From: Rhodospirillales bacterium
Lineage (GTDB): Bacteria > Pseudomonadota > Alphaproteobacteria > Micavibrionales > Micavibrionaceae
Assembly (NCBI GenBank): GCA_020638395.1
Contig: JACKIP010000015.1
Coordinates: 1 to 25,764 of the forward strand
Reading direction: 5' to 3'
DNA length: 25,764 nt
Under the pieces are notes generated by a model, which ran no database searches, was not told the origin of the DNA, and was given only the letters and a program-made list of their open reading frames with translations. Made by a program: the position numbers and the translations under genes. The stretch's first letter is position 1, and each line of letters starts with the position of its first letter. Positions 1 to 6,583 of this stretch are shown in pieces.

Positions 1-45
1 GAAATCGCCCAAGCGCGGCAACAGCTCATGGCGTTGGATTTTCAT
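1..45 (-). CDS. N-terminal fragment of an unidentified gene (runs off the left edge)
   Basis: Reading leftwards, an ATG at 45-43 opens a frame that stays open to the window edge (begins MKIQRHELLPRLGDF). It lies two bases after the TAG stop of the preceding leftward gene, the tight spacing of an operon. Only 15 codons are visible, so the product cannot be named. The purine-rich stretch GAAGGCGG about 15 bases upstream could be a weak ribosome site. Confidence 0.4.
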   Translation of the reverse strand, partial: MKIQRHELLPRLGDF

Positions 46-47
46 CG

Positions 48-434
48 CTACGCACGGCCGCCTTCGGAATCCATGACCCGTCGGGATTGATTGAACTTCC
101 ACATCTTGGCTCGACGGACCAAGCGCTGCCCACTTGTTTCCAGCGGATCTTTACCCTCATCAATCAGTCGCTCAACAACCGCCTCAACTTCAATAAAGAG
201 TTGAATGTTGAGGCCATCGTCTCCCGCATCGCGGCAATTCTTCAAAACTGCCAGCACCTTTTCTTCGAAATCGGGATGGCGCTCACAAACCCGCTCGTAC
301 AAAATCCACTGAATACGCCACATCTCCAGTGACACGACACTACCATCAGGAAGCGTGAGGTCTCGACTCTCCGTTTCCTGCATATAGTGATATCCGAGGA
401 TTGTTGCGAGCTCGCCTGCGTAATATTTGCTCAT
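48..434 (-). CDS. Hypothetical protein, 128 aa
   Basis: I do not recognise this 128-residue protein. It is soluble-looking, acidic in the middle and basic near the C-terminus (a GQRLVRRAKMWKF stretch), with no signal peptide or membrane segment. It runs leftward, is followed two bases later by another leftward start at 45 and preceded after 39 bases by the gene at 474-821, so the three look like one operon reading out of the window. No convincing Shine-Dalgarno sequence precedes the ATG. Its neighbours are accessory and mobilization DNA, so a plasmid or island origin is likely, but no function follows from that. Confidence 0.55.
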   Translation of the reverse strand: MSKYYAGELATILGYHYMQETESRDLTLPDGSVVSLEMWRIQWILYERVCERHPDFEEKVLAVLKNCRDAGDDGLNIQLFIEVEAVVERLIDEGKDPLETSGQRLVRRAKMWKFNQSRRVMDSEGGRA

Positions 435-473
435 AGATTAACTGTATGGGTAAATCTACGGCCATTGCAAATT

Positions 474-821
474 TTAATCTCGTCGCCCGCGCGCGCGCTC
501 AAACGTTGGGGATAACGTGCGTCGTGTGCGTGGTGATTCTGCGTCCAGAGTATTCACGACGCTTTTTTTTCGAAAATACTTTTCTTCGTTTGTTTTTCGT
601 CTGACCTCATCACCGAGCGGTCCAGGCATGTTTAATTCCTGCTGAGGACTTGGGAGCGTGACAGGGGATGGATCGTCTGGGGGCAACGGCTCCGACACCT
701 CAGAAAGAGAGCCTGACGTGTCCTTGCCTTGCTCCTTATCGATGAGTTTTGCGAACGAAGAGCTCTCCAGCGGATTGATATCGTCAGTGCGTTTCGATGA
801 TGATTCGTTCGACTCAGACAT
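474..821 (-). CDS. Hypothetical Ser/Pro/Glu-rich protein, 115 aa
   Basis: The product is low in complexity and probably disordered: Ser-rich N-terminus (MSESNESSSKRTDD), Pro/Ser/Asp-rich middle (PLPPDDPSPVTLPSPQQ), strongly basic C-terminus ending in FERARGRRD. There is no recognisable domain. A GGAG at 7 bases before the ATG (rightmost bases 829-832 on the plus strand) is a good ribosome site and supports this start. It is the first gene of the leftward group and starts about 100 bases left of the hairpin repeat at 920-999. Small disordered accessory proteins sit beside oriT or partition sites on many plasmids, but that role is only a guess here. Confidence 0.5.
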   Translation of the reverse strand: MSESNESSSKRTDDINPLESSSFAKLIDKEQGKDTSGSLSEVSEPLPPDDPSPVTLPSPQQELNMPGPLGDEVRRKTNEEKYFRKKSVVNTLDAESPRTRRTLSPTFERARGRRD

Positions 822-919
822 GGCAGGTCTCCAGTCAGATCACGAAGGAAACCCATCTTATCCCGGTTCACGTGAGTTCGGGGCTTTATGCCGCGGCGTT
901 ATGGTGATCCGTCGGCTCG

Positions 920-999
920 GCGTGAGACGCAAGATGTGCGTCGTACTACAACGCGATCTTGGCAAGGGGAACCCGCTGCGCGCTCCCCGTTGCATCCCC
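920..999 (+). repeat. 80-bp direct repeat, copy A (oriT-like candidate)
   Basis: This segment matches 10030-10108 over 80 bases with one single-base indel (CTACAACGCG here, CTACACGCG there) and one substitution (AAGGGG here, AAGAGG there), in the same orientation. It contains two dyads: GACGCA-agatg-TGCGTC (perfect 6-bp stem) and a longer imperfect one pairing GCAAGGGGA with TCCCCGTTGC. Adjacent paired hairpins are common in relaxase-recognised transfer origins. Copy B lies directly upstream of mobC and the relaxase gene, which supports the oriT reading; the nick site is not identified. Confidence 0.75.
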
Positions 1000-1175
1000 T
1001 CCGGCTCATGGCGCGAGTTCAGGCATTGAGCCTGGCCCCGCACCCGAACGGTCTGGCCGTTCGATCACCACTTAGGCGGAGCCTCCGTGCTCCCCCAAGA
1101 CCCCCATGGCCATTTCATGGAGACCAACCCTGCGCGGATTGGATGCGCGCCAACCTTCTCGCGGTTGGATGACGA

Positions 1176-1200
1176 CCGGGGAGAATTCGCCTCTCCCCGG
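1176..1200. other. Perfect 9-bp stem-loop
   Basis: CCGGGGAGA at 1176-1184 and TCTCCCCGG at 1192-1200 pair perfectly around a 7-base loop. No U-tract follows on either strand. It lies about 160 bases upstream of the TIR-APAZ gene and is the strongest of three hairpins in the spacer. Confidence 0.6.
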
Positions 1201-1280
1201 ACCCCTTCGACTGAGAGCCATACCGCTTTGAGTGCGCTCGATACAGCCAAGCAGTGCGGCGGCCCCATTCCATAGGTAAC

Positions 1281-1310
1281 TGAACACGTTCCTTCACAAA
1301 GGCATATGAT
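1281..1310 (+). promoter_or_regulatory. Possible promoter of the SPARTA operon
   Basis: A TATGAT box (1305-1310, five of six consensus bases) stands 18 bases after TGAACA (1281-1286, a weak -35). Transcription would begin near 1317, leaving a leader of about 45 bases before the ATG at 1361. The match is modest and could be chance. Confidence 0.3.
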
Positions 1311-1360
1311 TTTGGAATGTGGCAGACTTGGGCAATCGGGTACAACGCTCACAGCGAGGA

Positions 1361-2746
1361 ATGATGCAGGCGACGACGGACGCGGCACGGGACATTGTGT
1401 TTATCAGCAAGGCTACGCCGGGCGACGACGAATTCGCTCTTTGGCTTGCTCCCCGCTTGGAGGCGGCAGGGTACAAAGTATTTGCAGACATCCTCGCTCT
1501 GGAGCCTGGCGACCGCTGGAGGAAAGAGGTGACCAGAGCCCTTCAGGAGAAATCCATCAAGATGCTGCTTTGTTGTCGCGAGTCCTCCTTGTGCAAGAAC
1601 GGCGTGCAGGAAGAAATCAGTATCGCCGAAGATGTCTCAAAGGAACTCGGCGATCCTCGCTTCATTATTCCTCTCCGGCTTGAAAATCATAAGAAACTAT
1701 TCGGCATTAGCGATTTGCAGCACGTTGATTTTGTCGGGAGCTGGGCCAGTGGTCTCCGCGATCTGCTGGAGGTGTTGGAGCGTCAGCAGGTGCGCCGCTC
1801 GACAGAGAATGTCGTCATTAGTCAGGAATGGGAGAACTACAAGGCACGGCTGGCGATCAAGGTCGAGGACTCTCCGGAAACTCTTATGACGAACTGGCTG
1901 CGGATTTCAAGTATTCCAGATCTAATCCGTTATTATGAGCCTACCGGGGTCGTTGATTTGTCCCTTATGGAGAGCGTTTGCCGTCAAAGCCCTTTTCCGA
2001 CTGCAGTCCATTTGCGGGGATTTTTTTCATTTGCGACACCACAAGAGATCGAAGTCGATTTCGCGGGTGTTGGCAGGTTCGCCCTCCGTTCCGAACTTGA
2101 TCTTCTTGAGTTTCTTGATAAGGGCAGCTTAGCGCGGGACATCCGCCGACGCGAAGCTCAAAATCTTATTTCGGCCATGTTTCGGGTGAGTTGGGAAGGC
2201 CTGTGCCGATCCAAAGGTCTGTATGCATACGCTTACTCGTCTCAGCTTGGCTTCCATGTTACTCAAGACCAGGCTTCCCTTGGAAAACGGATCGCTTGGG
2301 GACGGCAGGGACAACGCCGCTCCTCCATGTTACGTAACAAGGCGGGCGGAAAAGTGTGGCAGTTCGGCGTGTCCGCAACGCCGAATTTCTGGCCTTACCC
2401 GCATTTCCGCATCAAATCGCGCGTTTTGTTTGCCGAGCTTGCGGGAAAGGAGGCCGGAGCGGTCTTTGCAGATGCCGATCAACAGCACCGCCTGCGCCGG
2501 ACTATCTGCAAAGGTTGGCGTAACAAGGCCTGGCACGGAAGATTAATGGCCTTTCTTGAGGTGTTATCCAACGGGGCGCCTTACATTGACCTTCCATTGT
2601 CGAACTCGGCATTACTCCGACTCGATGCAAGGCTCATACCGGTGACTTCACCCGTGACGACTGTTCTGCCGGACGCTATGCCCGACGATGCGGAGGAACT
2701 GGATATTTCAACACTCGGAAACTTCGATGTGGAGGACGACGAGTAA
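1361..2746 (+). CDS. TIR-APAZ protein of a SPARTA system
   Basis: This is the effector partner of a short Argonaute. Residues 10-140 form a TIR domain: DIVFISKATPGDDEFA opens it, GDRWRKEVTRAL follows, and VQEEISIAED holds the Glu (84 or 85) expected to catalyse NAD+ hydrolysis. Residues about 160-440 match the APAZ region that binds the Argonaute, including FWPYPHFRIKSRVLF and CKGWRNKAWHGRL. In characterised SPARTA systems a guide/target-bound Argonaute triggers TIR oligomerisation and NAD(P)+ depletion, killing cells that carry invading DNA. The stop overlaps the Argonaute ATG by one base (TAATG), so the two are translationally coupled. A GTG at 1319 in the same frame is possible, but ATG 1361 or 1364 fits better: homologues start just before the TIR domain and GAGGA lies at 1356-1360. 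Length 461 aa is typical. Confidence 0.93.
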   Translation: MMQATTDAARDIVFISKATPGDDEFALWLAPRLEAAGYKVFADILALEPGDRWRKEVTRALQEKSIKMLLCCRESSLCKNGVQEEISIAEDVSKELGDPRFIIPLRLENHKKLFGISDLQHVDFVGSWASGLRDLLEVLERQQVRRSTENVVISQEWENYKARLAIKVEDSPETLMTNWLRISSIPDLIRYYEPTGVVDLSLMESVCRQSPFPTAVHLRGFFSFATPQEIEVDFAGVGRFALRSELDLLEFLDKGSLARDIRRREAQNLISAMFRVSWEGLCRSKGLYAYAYSSQLGFHVTQDQASLGKRIAWGRQGQRRSSMLRNKAGGKVWQFGVSATPNFWPYPHFRIKSRVLFAELAGKEAGAVFADADQQHRLRRTICKGWRNKAWHGRLMAFLEVLSNGAPYIDLPLSNSALLRLDARLIPVTSPVTTVLPDAMPDDAEELDISTLGNFDVEDDE

Positions 2747-4299
2747 TGGAGTTGTCGGAAAAGTCATTTGAAGTCACTTACATTCCCGAACCGAACCTCG
2801 CTTTTGGTTACGGGCAGATCTCCGACCATCCAAAGGATGGCCTGTTCCTTTATGGGCCGCGTTCGGCATCGTCGCGATCAAAGGAAGTTTCCATTGGCGT
2901 GATTGGAACAAAGGAAGGGCTTTCCTATTTCCGCAACTGGGCGATACGCCTGGGCGGCTTTATTGAGGTCCCGCCTCCCGGCAAGACGGACAAGAAGAAT
3001 CGCCTCCACCTGTCTAATTTTCCTGGGATTGAAGAAGCGTTCGGCCTGTTGATAAGCCCCGGAGAATTCGTCGAGCGAAAGATTGACCCCAAGGCTCTTG
3101 ACACTGCGACTCGCACGCTGAACCAGCATGAATCCGTCAGGAAGGCAGTCGATCTCTATATACAGGAAATTGAACATCACGACCGGAATGAAGAGCGGAA
3201 GGTTGATGTCTGGTTGTTCATACTGCCGGAACTGGTCTTCGAGCGATGCAAGCCCCTGTCTCGCCGTTCTGGCCTCGAGCTTATGAAGGGAGAATTCGAA
3301 AAGAAGCAGAAGACACGATCAGACCTTCCGCTGTTCGAGGATGTTATTGACCAGAGTGATGAGGAGATATTCGACGATATTCCGGACTTCCACAGGCAAG
3401 TAAAAGCGCGTCTGTTAAAACTGGGGCACACGTCGCAGCTTATTCGCGAAACCACGCTCGCGCCGGAGCAATTTGTAAACAAGGCCGGTTATCCGATAAG
3501 GCCGTTACAGGAACCGGCGACAGTTTCCTGGAACCTCGCTACCGGGCTTTATTACAAGACACAGCCTGAACCACCATGGAAACTGGCTCATGTGAGGCCG
3601 GGCGTTTGCTATATCGGGCTGGTGTTCAAAACCATTCCGAATGATCCCAAGGAGCACGCTTGCTGCGCGGCGCAGATGTTTCTGAACGAGGGGGATGCGG
3701 TCGTTTTCAGGGGCGCTAATGGTCCCTGGAAGACGGGGGATCGTGAATTCCACCTCAAGGGGTCGGAAGCCAAGAATCTGGTATCGAAAGTCCTCGAAAC
3801 TTTTAAGGATAAACATGGAGTGCCGCCAAAAGAGTTCTTTATTCACGGCAGAACCACATTCAACGACGAGGAATGGAGTGCCTTTCAGGAGGCTGCGCCA
3901 TCCGGAACGAACATCATAGGTGTTCGTATCAAGACGACAAAAGGCGAAGTCAAGCTCTTCCGGAACGGGGACTATCCAGTAATGCGGGGTACCGCCATGC
4001 TGCTTGACGAGCGCAACGCTTATCTATGGACGAATGGCTTTATTCCACGCCTGGATACCTATATTGGTCCTGAAACGCCCAACCCTTTGTTTATCACTGT
4101 TCTGCGGAGCACAGGTGAGGCTCCGGACATAAGGATGGTGCTTGCAGATATCATGGGTCTGACCAAAATCAACTACAACGCCTGCAATTACAGTGACGGG
4201 CTTCCGGTCACGGTTCGCTTTGCAAATAAAGTGGGTGATGTTCTTACCATGCATTCAGCTAAGGGAGCAGAGAAGCAACCGCTGAAATTTTACATTTAG
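2746..4299 (+). CDS. Short prokaryotic Argonaute (MID-PIWI) of a SPARTA system
   Basis: A 517-residue protein with MID and PIWI domains but no N or PAZ domain, the layout of short pAgos. The MID region spans roughly 150-285 (DVWLFILPELVFE at 154-166, then KLGHTSQLIRETTL at 225-238). The PIWI region spans roughly 286-517 and ends with GLTKINYNACNYSDG and LPVTVRFANKVGDVL, the conserved C-terminal PIWI block. The strand that carries the first catalytic Asp in active Argonautes reads CYIGLVFK here, and the FFIHGRTTF segment lacks the usual acidic residue, so the slicer site looks dead, as in SPARTA. By family knowledge it loads a small RNA guide, recognises complementary DNA and activates the TIR partner encoded one base upstream. 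No nuclease or second effector gene follows; the next 426 bases are noncoding. Confidence 0.93.
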   Translation: MELSEKSFEVTYIPEPNLAFGYGQISDHPKDGLFLYGPRSASSRSKEVSIGVIGTKEGLSYFRNWAIRLGGFIEVPPPGKTDKKNRLHLSNFPGIEEAFGLLISPGEFVERKIDPKALDTATRTLNQHESVRKAVDLYIQEIEHHDRNEERKVDVWLFILPELVFERCKPLSRRSGLELMKGEFEKKQKTRSDLPLFEDVIDQSDEEIFDDIPDFHRQVKARLLKLGHTSQLIRETTLAPEQFVNKAGYPIRPLQEPATVSWNLATGLYYKTQPEPPWKLAHVRPGVCYIGLVFKTIPNDPKEHACCAAQMFLNEGDAVVFRGANGPWKTGDREFHLKGSEAKNLVSKVLETFKDKHGVPPKEFFIHGRTTFNDEEWSAFQEAAPSGTNIIGVRIKTTKGEVKLFRNGDYPVMRGTAMLLDERNAYLWTNGFIPRLDTYIGPETPNPLFITVLRSTGEAPDIRMVLADIMGLTKINYNACNYSDGLPVTVRFANKVGDVLTMHSAKGAEKQPLKFYI

Positions 4300-4725
4300 A
4301 GGTTGCAAGGTCATGCGGCGATTACTTGGAATCCGCATAGGCGCGGCTTGTCCCGGCCCATGCGGGTAACGATCCTTTTTGCAAAGACTATAGTCAGCGG
4401 CGGCGGCTAACGCCCCCTCCGGGGCCGGGTCTCGGCACATGCCCAGGCCCGGAATTTCACGATTGCGTCCTGTATACGGGGGTACGCTCGCAAGCCTCCC
4501 GCCAAAATCTCTAAGGGGCGCCGCCCCTCGCGTCGCGCAAGGGTAAAGCCTCCCTTTGGTCGGCCATCCGGGCCGGTCTCCCCAACCTTCCTCTCTTCGT
4601 TCGTGCAGGCCGGGTGATCCCCCTCCGGCCCGTCTGCCCTTGCTCTTTGCTACCCCCGGTCTCGCCGACGGGCGTCGGTTGCATGCGCACGCAATGCAAC
4701 CCGAACCCTTTAAGGAGAAGAGACC
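4300..4725 (+). other. 426-bp GC-rich structured leader upstream of ardC
   Basis: No gene is supported here; a long leftward frame (4255-5028) runs antisense through ardC and has no gene-like features. The stretch is GC-rich with many C-runs and short palindromes, among them AGGGGC-gcc-GCCCCT at 4514-4528 and a strong dyad at 4678-4700. It may be an untranslated leader or small-RNA-bearing region controlling ardC, or the scar between the SPARTA cargo and the plasmid-type genes. I saw no promoter clear enough to name. Confidence 0.4.
4678..4700. promoter_or_regulatory. Inverted repeat upstream of ardC, operator candidate
   Basis: GTTGCAT at 4678-4684 and ATGCAAC at 4694-4700 are perfect inverted arms with a 9-base spacer, ending 25 bases before the ardC ATG and just before its AAGGAG ribosome site. 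The position suits a repressor operator or a hairpin affecting translation of the antirestriction gene. No regulator for it is identified in the window. Confidence 0.45.
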
Positions 4726-5649
4726 ATGAGCAAGACCACCAAGCCCACTCAATCCCGCGTTGATGTCTATACACGTGTCACGAGCCGGATCATTGCGGAT
4801 CTGGAACAGGGCGTGCGCCCTTGGCTGAAGCCGTGGAGCGTTGAAAACGCGGCGGATTGCTTGCCGGCTTTGCCGCTGCGCCACAACGGGCAGGCCTACC
4901 GGGGCGTCAATATCCTGTTGTTGTGGGGCGAAGCCACGGACAAGGGCTTTACTCGCAATGTCTGGATGACCTTCAAGCAGGCGCAGGAGTACGGAGCCCA
5001 TGTGCGCAAAGGGGAGCACGGCGCGCAAGTCGTCTATGCCGATCGTTTCACCAAGACGGAGACCGATGAGGCTGGGGAAGAGCAGACCCGCGATATCCCA
5101 TTTCTAAAGACCTATGCGGTCTTCAATGTTGAGCAGATCGAAGGGCTCCCGGCACATTTTATGGAGCCGCCGGAGTCTCGGGATGATGCCCGGACGCTCG
5201 ACCTGATTAAAGAAGCAGAAGAGTTCTTTACCCGCACCGGCGCCCGGTTTCGCCATGGGGGCAACCGCGCGTTCTACGCGCCGGGTTCCGATCATATTCA
5301 GCTCCCACCACCGGAGGCATTCCGCGACGCAGAAAGCTACACCGCCACCAAAGCCCATGAACTGGTTCATTGGACGGGTCACCCGGCCCGTATGGATCGG
5401 GAATTCGGCAAGCGTTTTGGCGATTCCGCCTATGCCTTCGAAGAGCTGGTGGCTGAGTTGGGCGCGGCCTTCCTGTGCGCAGATCTGCGGGCGTCCAACG
5501 AGCCCCGGGAAGATCATGCCGCCTACTTGGCACATTGGCTGGAGGTGCTGAAGAGTGACAAGCGGGCGATCTTTACCGCCGCAGCGCATGCCCAGCGGGC
5601 GCTGGACTTCTTGCATGAGTGTCAGAACAGGCAGGATCAAGCCGCTTGA
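4726..5649 (+). CDS. ardC: ArdC-like antirestriction protein
   Basis: 307 residues with the two-domain ArdC plan. The N-terminal about 130 residues are the ssDNA-binding domain (DVYTRVTSRIIADLEQG, then YRGVNILLLW and WMTFKQAQEYGAHVRKGEHG). The C-terminal half is a zincin metallopeptidase-like domain with the HELVHWTGH zinc motif near residue 211 and the downstream third-ligand helix FEELVAELGAAFL. ArdC proteins protect incoming single-stranded plasmid DNA from restriction during conjugation, and they travel on plasmids and ICEs. AAGGAG about 9 bases before the ATG fixes the start. It stands alone behind a long leader; its presence beside mob genes fits a transferable element. Confidence 0.92.
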   Translation: MSKTTKPTQSRVDVYTRVTSRIIADLEQGVRPWLKPWSVENAADCLPALPLRHNGQAYRGVNILLLWGEATDKGFTRNVWMTFKQAQEYGAHVRKGEHGAQVVYADRFTKTETDEAGEEQTRDIPFLKTYAVFNVEQIEGLPAHFMEPPESRDDARTLDLIKEAEEFFTRTGARFRHGGNRAFYAPGSDHIQLPPPEAFRDAESYTATKAHELVHWTGHPARMDREFGKRFGDSAYAFEELVAELGAAFLCADLRASNEPREDHAAYLAHWLEVLKSDKRAIFTAAAHAQRALDFLHECQNRQDQAA

Positions 5650-5782
5650 TGGCTTGGAGATACTATAAAGAAACACATGAAATTCTTCTTAAAGCGGAAC
5701 ATCTTGCAGATTTATATAGCAATATATGTATTGACGTGTTATTCTGCATTTGTAAGAAAAAAGAGTAAATGTATATAGTTCA
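5650..5782 (+). promoter_or_regulatory. AT-rich control region of the AbiE-type operon
   Basis: This 133-bp spacer is far more AT-rich than the flanking genes. It contains TTGACG (5731-5736), a good -35 without a strong -10 at the usual spacing, an ATATA-gcaa-TATAT dyad at about 5715-5728, and an imperfect dyad pairing GCATTTGTA with TAAATGTA at about 5747-5775. AbiEi-type antitoxins repress their own promoters by binding inverted repeats, so one of these dyads may be the operator; that is inference. Confidence 0.35.
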
Positions 5783-6583
5783 ATGAACAGCGGGCTATCA
5801 GTATCTCAACGACAACAACGCCTCTCAGCTCTCTTGCGGGCTGTCAAGGGGCCTGTTCGTGTGGAAGATGCTGCACATGCCTTGGGTCTTGAGCGAACGC
5901 ATGCTGCAAAATTACTGGCGGCTTGGCACAAACAAGGAGTCATGCGGCGCGTTGCGCGGGGACTGTACATCCCTGTGTCGCCCACGGCTCTGGGACAGAC
6001 TCAGGTGCTGGATGATCCTTGGGTGCTCGTCCCGGAACTTTACGAACCGGGCTATATTGGTGGTTGGAGTGCGCTCGAATATTGGGAGCTGACAGAACAA
6101 CTTTTTCGGTCCGTCTGTGTGCTGACAAGTAAGCGTACACAGCTCGGCAATGTCGATCATCAAGGGATTACCTTTTTCCTTAAGCACGTTCCTGATCGAC
6201 ATCTCTTTGGCACGAAGACGCTATGGCGCGAAAATGTCAAAGTGCAAATATCTGATATTCATAAGACAATTCTCGATATTGTTGACGATCCATATTTGGG
6301 AGCGGGGTTACAACATACCGTTGATTGTCTTCGCACGTATAAAGGCCGTCATTCAGATCCCGCGTCTTTGGAGAGGCTGTTTGCCTACGCTGCGCAAACG
6401 GGCCTTGGATCTGTCTTCAAAAAACTGGGGTTTTTGGCAGAGCTACTAGCGTTTGATCCTGATTTTGTCGAGAGGTGCGCTGCCCGTTTGACAAATGGGT
6501 ATGCACATCTCGATAAGCGTGCTAAAAACGAAAAGCTTGTAACGAAGTGGCGTTTGTGGGTGCCTAAGGGATTTGACGTTTGA
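5783..6583 (+). CDS. abiEi: AbiEi-type antitoxin / transcriptional regulator
   Basis: 266 residues resembling the AbiEi antitoxins of type IV toxin-antitoxin systems. Residues about 8-65 form a winged-helix DNA-binding domain (RLSALLRAVKGPVRVEDAA, then ALGLERTHAAKLL and RRVARGLYIPVS). The remainder is the AbiEi C-terminal antitoxin domain (YIGGWSALEYWELTEQ; HKTILDIVDDPYLGAG). In characterised AbiE pairs this protein represses the operon and neutralises the nucleotidyltransferase without binding it directly. Its TGA overlaps the TTG start of the toxin gene (TTGA), so the two are co-translated. Base composition is lower in GC than the flanking ardC and mob genes, hinting at a separate origin. 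Confidence 0.88.
   Translation: MNSGLSVSQRQQRLSALLRAVKGPVRVEDAAHALGLERTHAAKLLAAWHKQGVMRRVARGLYIPVSPTALGQTQVLDDPWVLVPELYEPGYIGGWSALEYWELTEQLFRSVCVLTSKRTQLGNVDHQGITFFLKHVPDRHLFGTKTLWRENVKVQISDIHKTILDIVDDPYLGAGLQHTVDCLRTYKGRHSDPASLERLFAYAAQTGLGSVFKKLGFLAELLAFDPDFVERCAARLTNGYAHLDKRAKNEKLVTKWRLWVPKGFDV

Larger units (their letters stand above)
822..1360. other. 539-bp noncoding stretch rich in hairpins, between leftward genes and the SPARTA operon
   Basis: No convincing gene is present: the frames here overlap one another on both strands and lack ribosome sites. The stretch holds the 80-bp repeat copy at 920-999, then perfect short stem-loops: CGAACGG/CCGTTCG at 1045-1063, CCAACC/GGTTGG at 1150-1168 and CCGGGGAGA/TCTCCCCGG at 1176-1200. 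No T-run follows the last stem, so it is not a standard terminator. The density of hairpins resembles a transfer origin, a replication origin or a recombination site; the sequence alone does not decide which. Confidence 0.45.

Noticed and set aside
1176..1200. Perfect stem-loop as a rho-independent terminator
   Set aside because: No U-tract follows on either strand, and no gene ends nearby in either direction.
1319..1360. GTG at 1319 as the TIR-APAZ start
   Set aside because: It has no ribosome site, would be nearly leaderless from the candidate promoter, and adds 14 residues before the TIR domain that homologues are not expected to have. It is not strictly excluded.
2746..4299. Argonaute as a target-cleaving nuclease
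   Set aside because: The positions that should carry catalytic acids appear substituted (GLVFK, IHGRTTF), and short Argonautes paired with TIR-APAZ act as sensors.
4255..5028. 257-aa leftward open frame
   Set aside because: It lies antisense to the end of the Argonaute gene, the leader and ardC, has biased Arg/Gly/Pro composition and no ribosome site; ardC is unmistakable on the other strand.
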